From Bacillota bacterium (GTDB lineage: Bacteria; Bacillota; Limnochordia; Darwinibacteriales; DTU012): a stretch of 64,000 nt of DNA. The position numbers and the translations under genes are program-made. The DNA lies in the NCBI GenBank assembly GCA_012837335.1, contig DURM01000023.1:38019-102018 (forward strand), read 5' to 3'. Shown piece by piece: positions 24,884 through 33,201 of this stretch (position 1 is its first letter; the number at the start of each line of letters is the position of its first letter). Under the pieces are notes generated by a model. That model was not told where the DNA came from. It worked only from the letters and a program-made list of their open reading frames with translations, and ran no database searches.

Positions 24884-26377
24884 TTATGCAGATTTTTTCA
24901 GAATTTCCCGCAGTTTTAATCCTGACAGTTTTTCTTCCTGAAGGAGCTCTTCAGCTAGAGCATGCAGCTGTTCTTGATTAGCAGTTAGGTATTCTCGAAC
25001 AGCGTGCTCCTGCTCTTGAATGATCTTAGTAATTGTGCGGGAGAGAATGCCTGCCGGCAGTTCTCGCGTAACTACTCCTAAGCTGCTTAATCCGGAATAA
25101 ATAATCTGTTTGGCGATATTTACCGCCTGCTCAATATCGCCACCGGCGCCGGTTGAGCGCTGGCCAAAAATCAGTTCCTCAGCTACGGCACCTGCCATGC
25201 AGACCTGAATCCGCCCCATGAGCTCATCTTTTGTATAAAGATAGCGGTCATCCTCTGCGTGCTGCCGCATGTAACCGAGAGCACTCCCTCTGGAGACAAT
25301 CGTTACAGATGCTACCGAACCAGCATTAACCTTCTCACACATCATCGCGTGACCCGATTCATGGTATGCAATCCGCATCCGTTCCTGTTCTGTAGGCGTT
25401 CGGTCTAGTTTTTCACCAAGCATCACTTTCTCAACTGCTTCTCGCAGATCATCATTAGTAATGTGACTGCGCTTTTGACGCAGGGCATGAATTGCCGCTT
25501 CATTCATAATGCTTTCTAAATGGGCACCGGAGAAGCCAAAGGTGGATTGAGCCACTTTTTCGAGATCAACTTCTTCAGCTAAAGGCTTACCCTTAGCATG
25601 GATCCGAAGAATCTGGAGCCTGCCGTCTTTATCAGGCAGTTCAACGCTCACAACCCGATCGAATCTGCCGGGACGGAGCAGAGCCGGATCAAGCAGATCC
25701 ACCCGGTTTGTTGCTCCCACAACCAATAGGCGTACCTGCTCATTGACTGTAATACCGTCGATTTGAGTTAACAGCTCATTTAAAGTCTGGTCATATTCCA
25801 TATGACTGACGTTCTTGCCCCGTTTAGCCCCTAAGACATCAATCTCATCAACAAAGATAATGGCTGTCTGCTTCCCCGCTTTCTCAGCCTCTGTATAAGC
25901 TTTTTTAAACAGCTGCCTCACTCTTTTGGCTCCTACACCAGCATACATTTCCACGAATTGAGAACCGGAAGCCGCAATAAAAACAGAATTCGTGTAGCTG
26001 GCCGCTGCTTTCGCCATAAGCGTTTTGCCGGTACCGGGTGGACCAACCAATAAAATGCCCTTAAGCGGACGGATACCGAGATTCCTGACCTCTTTATCCA
26101 TTCTGATGAAATCTAACGCCTCCATAAATTCACGTTTAGCCGTCTCTTGCCCCCCTATATCAGCAAAATCCACTTTTGGTATCGAGGTGCCGACAGTTTG
26201 TCTTCGATCAATGATTTCAAAGCGGCTGCCCTGACTGCGGCTATCCATAGTAAACTTCAGGATGAACAGCATCGCAGCTACGAAAACAACCGGAGTAATA
26301 TCAAATCCCCTGAAAGCCAAAAACACTAGAAGTGCCAGCGCAATGCCTAATATTATTTCTTTTAGTGCCAGTTTCAT
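24884..26377 (-). CDS. FtsH-like membrane AAA+ zinc protease lacking the extracytoplasmic domain
   Basis: ATP-dependent membrane protease, 497 residues from the ATG at 26377 (AGAGGTG six bases upstream), shorter than the usual 600-650. Two membrane helices (about 6-22 and 28-44) are separated by only a few residues, so the normal extracytoplasmic domain of about 70 residues is missing. The AAA module is complete: Walker A GPPGTGKT at 112-119, Walker B IIFVDEID, second region of homology ATNRVDLLDPALLRPGRFDR. The protease has HESGH at 339-343 and the third zinc ligand Asp414 in GAGGDIEQA. It is 14 bp after an unknown single-pass membrane protein gene. A standard FtsH is presumably encoded elsewhere. 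Confidence 0.92.
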   Translation of the reverse strand: MKLALKEIILGIALALLVFLAFRGFDITPVVFVAAMLFILKFTMDSRSQGSRFEIIDRRQTVGTSIPKVDFADIGGQETAKREFMEALDFIRMDKEVRNLGIRPLKGILLVGPPGTGKTLMAKAAASYTNSVFIAASGSQFVEMYAGVGAKRVRQLFKKAYTEAEKAGKQTAIIFVDEIDVLGAKRGKNVSHMEYDQTLNELLTQIDGITVNEQVRLLVVGATNRVDLLDPALLRPGRFDRVVSVELPDKDGRLQILRIHAKGKPLAEEVDLEKVAQSTFGFSGAHLESIMNEAAIHALRQKRSHITNDDLREAVEKVMLGEKLDRTPTEQERMRIAYHESGHAMMCEKVNAGSVASVTIVSRGSALGYMRQHAEDDRYLYTKDELMGRIQVCMAGAVAEELIFGQRSTGAGGDIEQAVNIAKQIIYSGLSSLGVVTRELPAGILSRTITKIIQEQEHAVREYLTANQEQLHALAEELLQEEKLSGLKLREILKKSA

Positions 26378-26391
26378 CCAAAACACCTCTT

Positions 26392-26925
26392 CTAACTATC
26401 TAAACGTACGATCCGAGGCTGGTCGTGTCTGCTGATAACTTGATACAAATAGTTGTTGCCATGATGCAGCTGGAGATAGACATAACTGCGGTCAATCTTC
26501 AAGCGATGATAGATCTGGTTGCTCTCAGCTACCTCTTCAATAGTTTCTGCCATCTCTACAAAGTTTCCCTGAGTAATGCTCTGCTCAATCATATAATGCA
26601 TCTGATGGTAAACAGACTCAAGTTTGTCATCCGCCTGATCTTTAATTTGAATTTGAAAGGGCATCGAAAACTGATCAGCAGTTTGGAAAATCTCATTAAT
26701 CGCATCATCAAGCCTGCCGACCTCCTGTAAGGTTAAAGTCAGGGTGAGCTGCTCACCATTTTCAACCAGCGCGACACTAGAAACTGATTCGATTCCGGCA
26801 AATGCTTCGTAAATTGGTTGAATAACCAGCTTTTTACGAATCAAATACTGACCCAACAGCATAAGACTGAGAACAATTATAAACACGATGAGAACAGCTT
26901 TTATGCGGACTCCTTCAAGCTTCAA
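26392..26925 (-). CDS. single-pass membrane protein of unknown function, upstream partner of the FtsH-like gene
   Basis: About 178 residues. A basic N-terminus is followed by one membrane helix (AVLIVFIIVLSLMLLGQYLI) and about 140 residues that should be extracytoplasmic if the N-terminus is inside. That domain begins with a strand-rich part (VSSVALVENGEQLTLTLTLQ), a helical middle (YHQMHYMIEQSITQGNFVEMAETIEEVAE) and a final pair of strands. I do not recognise the family. The start is uncertain: TTG at 26925 has GGAAGG nine bases upstream, while a GTG at 26934 touches that site. It lies between two terminators together with only the FtsH-like gene, so the two form their own operon. Confidence 0.75.
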   Translation of the reverse strand: MKLEGVRIKAVLIVFIIVLSLMLLGQYLIRKKLVIQPIYEAFAGIESVSSVALVENGEQLTLTLTLQEVGRLDDAINEIFQTADQFSMPFQIQIKDQADDKLESVYHQMHYMIEQSITQGNFVEMAETIEEVAESNQIYHRLKIDRSYVYLQLHHGNNYLYQVISRHDQPRIVRLDS

Positions 26926-26953
26926 CCTTTTCACCCTTCCTTGCCTGCACAAA

Positions 26954-26969
26954 ACTAACTTATGTTAGT
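26954..26969. promoter_or_regulatory. inverted repeat upstream of the membrane protein / FtsH-like operon
   Basis: ACTAAC-TTAT-GTTAGT, a perfect 6-bp-arm palindrome 29 bases ahead of the TTG start and 15 bases after the pgsA terminator T tract. The position suits an operator or a short mRNA hairpin; no matching promoter hexamers were found with confidence. Confidence 0.4.
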
Positions 26970-26983
26970 CATCGTTGTCGTTA

Positions 26984-27008
26984 AATAAGAGTGCCTCTAA
27001 GAGGCACA
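26984..27008 (-). terminator. terminator after pgsA
   Basis: Minus-strand palindrome GTGCCTCTTAGAGGCAC (hairpin GTGCCT / AGGCAC) followed by TCTTATTT, 20 bases after the pgsA stop codon. The T tract is interrupted, so it is moderately strong. Confidence 0.65.
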
Positions 27009-27027
27009 ATGCTATTATAGCATATCC

Positions 27028-27546
27028 TTAGTCTGTTTTCTTCAGCAGATCCTGGGCATGATAGAAATAATCGACACCAGAGATAATTGTTACCAGCACC
27101 GCCAGCCACATTACCCACATTCCGCCAGGGATTTCCAAAAGCAGGAGTAAGATCGCAATGATTTGGGTCAAAGTTTTAACTTTACCCCATTTCGATGCCG
27201 CGATCACTACCTGATCAGCTGCAGCCAGTATTCTCAGTCCCGAAACAGCAAACTCTCGGCCGATAATAATCACAGCGATCCAGGCGCTGATCTGGTCAAG
27301 CTCAACGAGGGTCAACAGCGCAGCGCTGATCAGGAGTTTATCGGCAATCGGATCAATCAGCTTGCCGAATCTGGTCACCTGCTTGCGGGTACGGGCAATA
27401 TATCCGTCTAAACCATCTGTAGCAGCAGCAATACCAAACACAACCGCCGCCAAATATTTCCCGCTCGGCGCTCCGCTTAGTACTACTGCCATAAATACGG
27501 GTATAAAAAATATCCGTATAATCGTAATCCAATTAGCTAATCCCAT
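27028..27546 (-). CDS. pgsA: CDP-diacylglycerol-glycerol-3-phosphate 3-phosphatidyltransferase
   Basis: Membrane enzyme making phosphatidylglycerol phosphate, the committed step to phosphatidylglycerol and cardiolipin. The CDP-alcohol phosphatidyltransferase motif is complete: DGLDGYIAR followed by FGKLIDPIADKLL (DGx2ARx8Gx3Dx3D) at about residues 42-72. Four or five membrane helices, 172 residues, typical size. The ATG abuts the stop codon of rimO and has GAGGGAG upstream within the rimO end, so the two are coupled. The rimO-pgsA order is common in Clostridia. Confidence 0.96.
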   Translation of the reverse strand: MGLANWITIIRIFFIPVFMAVVLSGAPSGKYLAAVVFGIAAATDGLDGYIARTRKQVTRFGKLIDPIADKLLISAALLTLVELDQISAWIAVIIIGREFAVSGLRILAAADQVVIAASKWGKVKTLTQIIAILLLLLEIPGGMWVMWLAVLVTIISGVDYFYHAQDLLKKTD

Positions 27547-28890
27547 CTAAATGACATCTCCCTCTATTATTTCTCCCACCAAATCATATGGATTTACTTG
27601 GGTAATCTTTACCCTCACCAAATCTCCCCGCTGTACCGGTGCTAAGCCCATATAAACAACCCCATCTACTTCAGGAGCCTGGCCACGGTGGCGACCTACC
27701 AGTACTAAATCACTCTCTTCCGATGAACCTTCCACCAAAACTTCTAAAGTTTTACCTACCAGCTTCTGCTGCTTCTTGAGTGAAATCTGCTGCTGCAGTT
27801 CCATCGCCACATGATAGCGCTCCTGCTTTATCTCTTCATCAACTTGGGGCTCAAGTTGAAAAGCCTTAGTTCCTTCCTCAGGTGAGTACTGAAATATCCC
27901 ACACCGATCCAGCTGGGCAGCCTTGAGAAAATCCAGGAGAGTGTTAAACTCCGTTTCTGTTTCTCCCGGATAACCCACAATGAACGAGCTCCGAAGTGTA
28001 ACCTGCGGGACAGTACGGCGGATTTTTTCCAGCAGTTGTAAATAGCTGTCATAATCTCCCGGCCGCAGCATCCGCTTCAAAACACTTTTCGCAGCGTGCT
28101 GCAGCGGCAAATCAATATAACTCAGTAAATTCTCATGTTCCGCCATTAGATCAAGAAGTTCCTGATTAAGTGAAGTTGGATAAGCGTATAAAACCCGAAT
28201 CCAGGGAATATCCACCTTAACTAAATCGCGCAGCAGGACAGCCAGTGTTTGTTTCGGCTCTATATCGCGGCCGTACTGAGTAGTATCCTGTGCTACAATA
28301 TTCAGTTCCTTGATTCCCAATGCCGCAAGCTTGTTCGCTTCGGCTACGATCGATTCTGGGCTGCGCGAGCGATATTGTCCACGAATACTTGGAATCGCGC
28401 AGAAGGCACACTGATGACCGCAGCCTTCAGCAATCTTCAGATAAGCGCTGTGCGCACCGGTTGAGATAAGGCGCGGAATATCAGGATTATCATACGAAAA
28501 GTACTCATTGCGCACCAGCCTTATTCTCTCTCCATCGAGGGCTCGCCTCATTATACCCGGCAGCAGGTCCATCTCATTAGTACCGAGCACTGCATCTATT
28601 TCTGGAATCTCATTCCACAGCTCCTGTTGGTAGCGTTTAGACAAGCACCCGGTGACTACTAAGCAGCGGCAGCTGCCTTTCTCTTTATAGGCTGCCATTT
28701 CAAAAATGGCATCGATTGATTCTGCTTTGGCAGATTCGATAAAACCGCAGGTGTTTACAATAATAACGTCCGCCTGCTTTGGATCAGAAACAATTTCATA
28801 ACCATCATCATGCAGATAACCAAGGGCAATTTCACTATCTACAAGATTCTTAGCACAACCTAGTGATACCAATCCTACTTTAATACTCAT
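27547..28890 (-). CDS. rimO: ribosomal protein S12 methylthiotransferase RimO
   Basis: Radical SAM enzyme that adds a methylthio group to the conserved aspartate of ribosomal protein S12. The N-terminal UPF0004 domain supplies auxiliary Fe-S ligands Cys12, Cys48 and Cys82; the radical SAM CxxxCxxC cluster is Cys157, Cys161, Cys164; a C-terminal TRAM domain (residues 380-447) has the VLVEGSSEES and VVYMG strands. SLGCAKNLVDSE at the N-terminus and length 447 separate RimO from MiaB. GAGGT precedes the ATG. The gene is divergent from yqhH. Confidence 0.97.
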   Translation of the reverse strand: MSIKVGLVSLGCAKNLVDSEIALGYLHDDGYEIVSDPKQADVIIVNTCGFIESAKAESIDAIFEMAAYKEKGSCRCLVVTGCLSKRYQQELWNEIPEIDAVLGTNEMDLLPGIMRRALDGERIRLVRNEYFSYDNPDIPRLISTGAHSAYLKIAEGCGHQCAFCAIPSIRGQYRSRSPESIVAEANKLAALGIKELNIVAQDTTQYGRDIEPKQTLAVLLRDLVKVDIPWIRVLYAYPTSLNQELLDLMAEHENLLSYIDLPLQHAAKSVLKRMLRPGDYDSYLQLLEKIRRTVPQVTLRSSFIVGYPGETETEFNTLLDFLKAAQLDRCGIFQYSPEEGTKAFQLEPQVDEEIKQERYHVAMELQQQISLKKQQKLVGKTLEVLVEGSSEESDLVLVGRHRGQAPEVDGVVYMGLAPVQRGDLVRVKITQVNPYDLVGEIIEGDVI

Positions 28891-29061
28891 TCACATACCT
28901 CGCAAAATCTTCTCCTGTATTATCATTCAAACTTTCGCGTTAACAGGGGTATTTTCCTTCTTGACGTAAGTTTTAAAAACTAACTCAGCTGAGAAAAACA
29001 GGATAAGGCCAGCCTGTTCCGGCAACAATATAACAGACCACTGCTCCGAGGAGGAATGTCC

Positions 29062-30855
29062 TTGCTCGATCCATCCCAAATCATTGTTCCGCTCCTTAAC
29101 TATTCAAATCAAGACTTGCTTGATAACGAAGAGGTTTTTCTCGATCCCATTCAGCTTGACCACTTTACAGTAGAGTTTTCCAAATCGGGATTTCGCAGCA
29201 TCCTGCGGGAACTGCGCAAGCGCAGCTATGATGATCTTGACTGGCACCGCTTAGCTCAAACTGCTGATGAGCTGTCTCTGACCCATGGCTTTTCTGAGCT
29301 CCTCTGTGTGAGCCACTTAGCTGAGCGCTGGCAGCAGGTCGGTGTCATTCCCTACCCCCACCAAATTAAAACTGCTGAAAAGGTATTAAAGGAAATGCGA
29401 GGTCAAGCTATACTCGCCGATGAGGTCGGCTTAGGTAAGACTATTGAGGCTGGAATAATCCTCAAAGAATATCTGCTGCGGGGTTTAGTGAAGCGGGCTT
29501 TGATCTTAACGCCGGCATCATTGTGCTGGCAGTGGTATCAGGAGCTTTACGAAAAATTCGATATCCTAGCGGGAATTCAGAGATCAGAATGGGACTGGGA
29601 GCACGCTGATATTCTAATCGCTTCCATCGATACCGCCAAACGCCAACCTCATTGTGACATCATCAGGAATATCCCCTATGACATACTGATTATTGATGAA
29701 GCGCATAAGTTAAAAAACAGCAGCACAGCAGCCTGGAAATTTGTCAATTCAATTCAAAAAAAATACTGCTTAATGCTGACGGCAACGCCGGTACAGAATA
29801 ATCTCAAAGAACTCTACAACCTCATTACACTGCTGAAGCCGGGTCAGTTAGGAACTTACCATAGGTTTAAGCAGAAATTTATGCAGGATCTGCGCACACC
29901 GAAAAATCCGGAAGAGCTGCGCCAACTGCTGTCGGGTGTTTTGATCCGCAACCGCCGCGGCGAAGGCACAGTGCAGTTTACCAAGCGCCATGTCTACCCC
30001 ATCATCGTGGAACTGTCTCCAGAGGAAAAGGCCCTGTATGATCAAATCACTAACTTGATTAAAGCTTCGAGTACAATGACACCTTTTCAAAGCAATATTC
30101 TGCCTCTGATTACACTGCAGAGAGAGGTCTGTTCCAGCTTCTACGCAGCGGGGCTGACACTTCAGAAGATGTTCGAAAAGTATAACCTTGGCGCTGACTC
30201 AAATATTATCCAGCTGCTGAACGAAACTGTGAAAATCCGCCACAACAGCAAATGTGACATCGTCGAAAAACTAGCCGCAGAAATTCAGGATCGCATTATT
30301 ATCTTTACTGAATACCGGGCATCCCAAGAATACATTCGCTATCGCTTAGAAAAAGCAGGCTTTCCTACGCTGGCATTTGACGGTTCGCTATCCCGCGGCC
30401 GCAAGCAGTGGATTCGCTATCTCTTTCAAAAAGATGGTGGAATTTTAGTAAGCACTGAATCCGGTGGCGAAGGTTTGAACTTCCAGTTTTGCAATCATGT
30501 GATCAATTACGATCTGCCTTGGAACCCAATGCGGCTTGAGCAGCGGATTGGACGTGTCCACCGCTTGGGGCAGACCAAAGATGTGCACATCTACAATTTA
30601 GTCACCAAAGATACCATTGAAGAACACATTATGTTCCTGCTCCACGAAAAAATCAATATGTTCGAAATGATCCTTGGTGAACTGGATACCATTCTGATGC
30701 ATCTTAAATGGGATAAATCATTCGAAGGCCAGCTGATGGACATCTTTATCAGAAACTCGTCCCGGGAAGAGATTCAGCGTGAACTGGCTCGGCTCGGCGA
30801 TCAGATTCTTGAAACTCGCAAAGAGATCAGGAAACAAGAATGGAATATCTATTAG
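29062..30855 (+). CDS. yqhH: SNF2-family DEAD/DEAH-box helicase (YqhH-like)
   Basis: Superfamily 2 ATPase of about 598 residues. Motif I is ADEVGLGKTIEAG, motif II DEAH in LIIDEAHKLKNS, motif III MLTATPVQNNLKEL, and the second RecA lobe has IIIFTEYRAS, STESGGEGLNFQ and QRIGRVHRLGQTKDV (motifs IV-VI). It resembles Bacillus YqhH and the core of RapA, but has no obvious chromatin-like or RapA accessory domains. I favour the TTG at 29062, seven bases after GAGGAGG; an ATG two codons earlier lies one base from that site. yqhG follows after 10 bp, the same pair as in Bacillus. Cellular role unknown. Confidence 0.9.
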   Translation: MLDPSQIIVPLLNYSNQDLLDNEEVFLDPIQLDHFTVEFSKSGFRSILRELRKRSYDDLDWHRLAQTADELSLTHGFSELLCVSHLAERWQQVGVIPYPHQIKTAEKVLKEMRGQAILADEVGLGKTIEAGIILKEYLLRGLVKRALILTPASLCWQWYQELYEKFDILAGIQRSEWDWEHADILIASIDTAKRQPHCDIIRNIPYDILIIDEAHKLKNSSTAAWKFVNSIQKKYCLMLTATPVQNNLKELYNLITLLKPGQLGTYHRFKQKFMQDLRTPKNPEELRQLLSGVLIRNRRGEGTVQFTKRHVYPIIVELSPEEKALYDQITNLIKASSTMTPFQSNILPLITLQREVCSSFYAAGLTLQKMFEKYNLGADSNIIQLLNETVKIRHNSKCDIVEKLAAEIQDRIIIFTEYRASQEYIRYRLEKAGFPTLAFDGSLSRGRKQWIRYLFQKDGGILVSTESGGEGLNFQFCNHVINYDLPWNPMRLEQRIGRVHRLGQTKDVHIYNLVTKDTIEEHIMFLLHEKINMFEMILGELDTILMHLKWDKSFEGQLMDIFIRNSSREEIQRELARLGDQILETRKEIRKQEWNIY

Positions 30856-30865
30856 GAGCACCGCT

Positions 30866-31762
30866 ATGAACATACAAACAGCCATTCCAGATTTAGTCTT
30901 TAGATTCTTTGAACTCCTCAAACTGAAGCCGGTAGAAATCAGAAAAGGAATCTACCAAGTCCAGATCGATGATGCATTGGCCAAGGAGCTTGATGGCTGG
31001 CGGGCTAAAGCCCGACTTTTTCAATTCACATTCGACCGCAAGCTTGCTGAAACCTATGGAGCTGAATTAATCAGCACTGGCAGCTATCGCCTTGATACGA
31101 TCGTAAGATTGATTCAGAAGCAGGCTGTGTTAGCTTCCGGTCATCTGCCCCATGATGTCTTTTATGAACCGGCAGTGCAGGGCAAAATCTTGGACCGGCT
31201 CAAAATGCAGCACCCTTTAAGCCGTTTCTACGTCCTAGATTATCGGCTGCGGTACGGTCCTTACTTATGGATCACTCTTCGCCTAACCTATTTAGCTTAT
31301 GAAAAAAGAGAAGAACTGCGCAAACCACTGGTAGATTTGGTAAATGGCCGAGTCGTTAATTATAAAATACCAGCCGATCTGCTCAAGCCGGGAACTTGCG
31401 ATCCTGAGCTGATCATTCGCCGCCGCTTAAGTTATAAAAAAGCCTACCAAAAGCTGCAGGAAGCCATAACGGCTGAGTTAGCACTTATGGATCCAACGTG
31501 GGCAATCGCTGCATCCGCACAGCTGAAAGAAGAGCAGACCCAGCTGGAACAGTATTTTAAAGATATGCCCGATTCGGAACAGCGCAGTTTAAGAATTGCT
31601 GAACTAATGAATCGCGCTCTCCCCCGGGTTCAAGTGCGTCCTCTAAGAGCAGCGGTTTTATACCTGCCCAAGCTGGAGTACCGCATCATGCAGGTAGATA
31701 AAGAAGAAAAAATAAACCGGATCACATATGATCCGGTCAGCAGCCAATACGATTTTACCTAG
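30866..31762 (+). CDS. yqhG: YqhG-like protein, partner of the SNF2 helicase
   Basis: A 298-residue soluble protein starting at the ATG at 30866 behind AGGAGC. It begins with a short helix pair (PDLVFRFFELLKLKPVEIRKG), continues with IYQVQIDDALAKELDGW, and ends in a helical segment with KLEYRIMQV. No catalytic motif is evident. Identification with the Bacillus YqhG family rests on size and its fixed position directly after the YqhH helicase, so the symbol is moderately certain. The last eight bases overlap the convergent murC end, and a strong hairpin serving murC lies inside its final codons. Confidence 0.7.
   Translation: MNIQTAIPDLVFRFFELLKLKPVEIRKGIYQVQIDDALAKELDGWRAKARLFQFTFDRKLAETYGAELISTGSYRLDTIVRLIQKQAVLASGHLPHDVFYEPAVQGKILDRLKMQHPLSRFYVLDYRLRYGPYLWITLRLTYLAYEKREELRKPLVDLVNGRVVNYKIPADLLKPGTCDPELIIRRRLSYKKAYQKLQEAITAELALMDPTWAIAASAQLKEEQTQLEQYFKDMPDSEQRSLRIAELMNRALPRVQVRPLRAAVLYLPKLEYRIMQVDKEEKINRITYDPVSSQYDFT
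31702..31738 (-). terminator. rho-independent terminator for murC located inside the yqhG coding sequence
   Basis: Perfect 9-bp stem ACCGGATCA / TGATCCGGT with a 4-base loop (31716-31737), followed on the minus strand by TTATTTTTTCTTC. It lies 17 bases beyond the murC stop and within the plus-strand codons of yqhG, where it encodes part of the C-terminus. Confidence 0.8.
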
Positions 31763-33119
31763 TTAACAGCTCACAAACTTCATGCGCAGTTTTCCAAATT
31801 GGCCCAGCGCCCATTGTTATAACCAAATCTCCAGGCTGGACTATCTCAGCTAGAAAGTCGGCAACATCTGCCTGCTCTGGAATTAAATGCACCTCTTTGC
31901 CGTTAGTTCGCATCATCTCTGCCATAATCTCCGAGCTGACTCCAGGAATGGGCTTTTCCGGAGGCGGTGCAAAGATATCCGTTAAAACGATAATATCCGC
32001 ATCAGCGAATGCCGTCGTAAACTCTTTCAGCAAAAACTGAGTGCGGCTGTAGCGATGGGGCTGAAACACTGCGATTACTCTTCGGTTCCATCCAGCCCGA
32101 ACTGCCCCTAAAGTCGCGGCAATCTCAGTAGGATGATGGGCGTAGTCATCTACAACCGTTATGCCCTGGTCAGTTTCACACAAGATCTGGAACCTTCTTT
32201 GGGTTCCTTTAAATTCTGCCAGATGTTCCGCAATCATTTCCGGCTGTAAACCCAATAAATCACAGACTACTACGGCTGCGCAGGCATTGATAACATAGAG
32301 TTTACCAGGGACCCTGATCGAAAAGTCTCCATATTTGTCTCCATCTTTGTAGAGCGTGAATCTAGTACGGCTTGGTGTAACATCGATAATTTCTGCTCGC
32401 CATTTGGCGTCATCGGCGAAGCCGTAAGTGACAGCCTGGGGAAAATCTTCTGCTATGCTGCGTACCTGTGGGTCATCGATACAGAGAATCTGCACACCAC
32501 CCGGTTTGGTATTTTCAAGAAATTGACGATAAGTACTCACAAGTTCAGTAAAATCACCATTGTAGTTTTCAAGATGATCTGCTTCGATACTGGTTACCAC
32601 AGTAATTTCTGGATGATACCGCAGAAAACTCCGATCCGATTCATCGGCTTCGGCTATAGTAATTCCCCCATGACCAAACTTTGCTCCCGGTCCAAAAGGT
32701 TCAAAGTGCGCCCCGATCATAACCAAAGGATCCAGTCCTGACTTTTCTAAAACCCAGGCAATCATCGATGTAATTGTAGATTTACCGTGAGCTCCGGCTA
32801 CCGCGATTCCTCGTCGCTCGTTTAAAAGCTTTGCCACTATCTCCGAGCGATGATATATGCGCAGGTCCTGTTCTACCGCTGCCAGATACTCAGGATTATC
32901 TTTTGGAATTGCCGAGGAATAGACAACATGATCAGCACCGTTAATATTCTCTGCTTTATGCCCTAGTGCGATCTTGGCCCCTAAGCGCTCAAGGTATTGG
33001 GTTGTATCTGATTTTTTAAGGTCAGAGCCGCTGACCTGCCAACCCATTTCCAAGAAAATTTTTGCTAACGGGCCCATTCCTGTTCCGCCAATGCCAATAA
33101 AATGGATGCGTTGGTTCAT
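31755..33119 (-). CDS. murC: UDP-N-acetylmuramate-L-alanine ligase
   Basis: Adds L-alanine to UDP-MurNAc, the first Mur ligase step. The N-terminal Rossmann domain shows FIGIGGTGMGPLAKI, the ATP loop is VAGAHGKSTITSM at about residue 107, then EADESDRSFL, EADHLENY and the C-terminal VDDYAHHPTEI motif. Length 454 fits. Here murC is separated from the mraZ-ftsZ cluster by about 12 kb and stands downstream of the ftsK-rodZ-spoIIP region. GGAGTG precedes the ATG. Confidence 0.98.
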   Translation of the reverse strand: MNQRIHFIGIGGTGMGPLAKIFLEMGWQVSGSDLKKSDTTQYLERLGAKIALGHKAENINGADHVVYSSAIPKDNPEYLAAVEQDLRIYHRSEIVAKLLNERRGIAVAGAHGKSTITSMIAWVLEKSGLDPLVMIGAHFEPFGPGAKFGHGGITIAEADESDRSFLRYHPEITVVTSIEADHLENYNGDFTELVSTYRQFLENTKPGGVQILCIDDPQVRSIAEDFPQAVTYGFADDAKWRAEIIDVTPSRTRFTLYKDGDKYGDFSIRVPGKLYVINACAAVVVCDLLGLQPEMIAEHLAEFKGTQRRFQILCETDQGITVVDDYAHHPTEIAATLGAVRAGWNRRVIAVFQPHRYSRTQFLLKEFTTAFADADIIVLTDIFAPPPEKPIPGVSSEIMAEMMRTNGKEVHLIPEQADVADFLAEIVQPGDLVITMGAGPIWKTAHEVCELLTR

Positions 33120-33201
33120 GCTTTATTCACTCCTTTACTGCGTGGTGGTGCCTTAGTTGTAACATTTCCCAGATCTTGCTAAATTATAAGCTGCGGATAG
33201 T

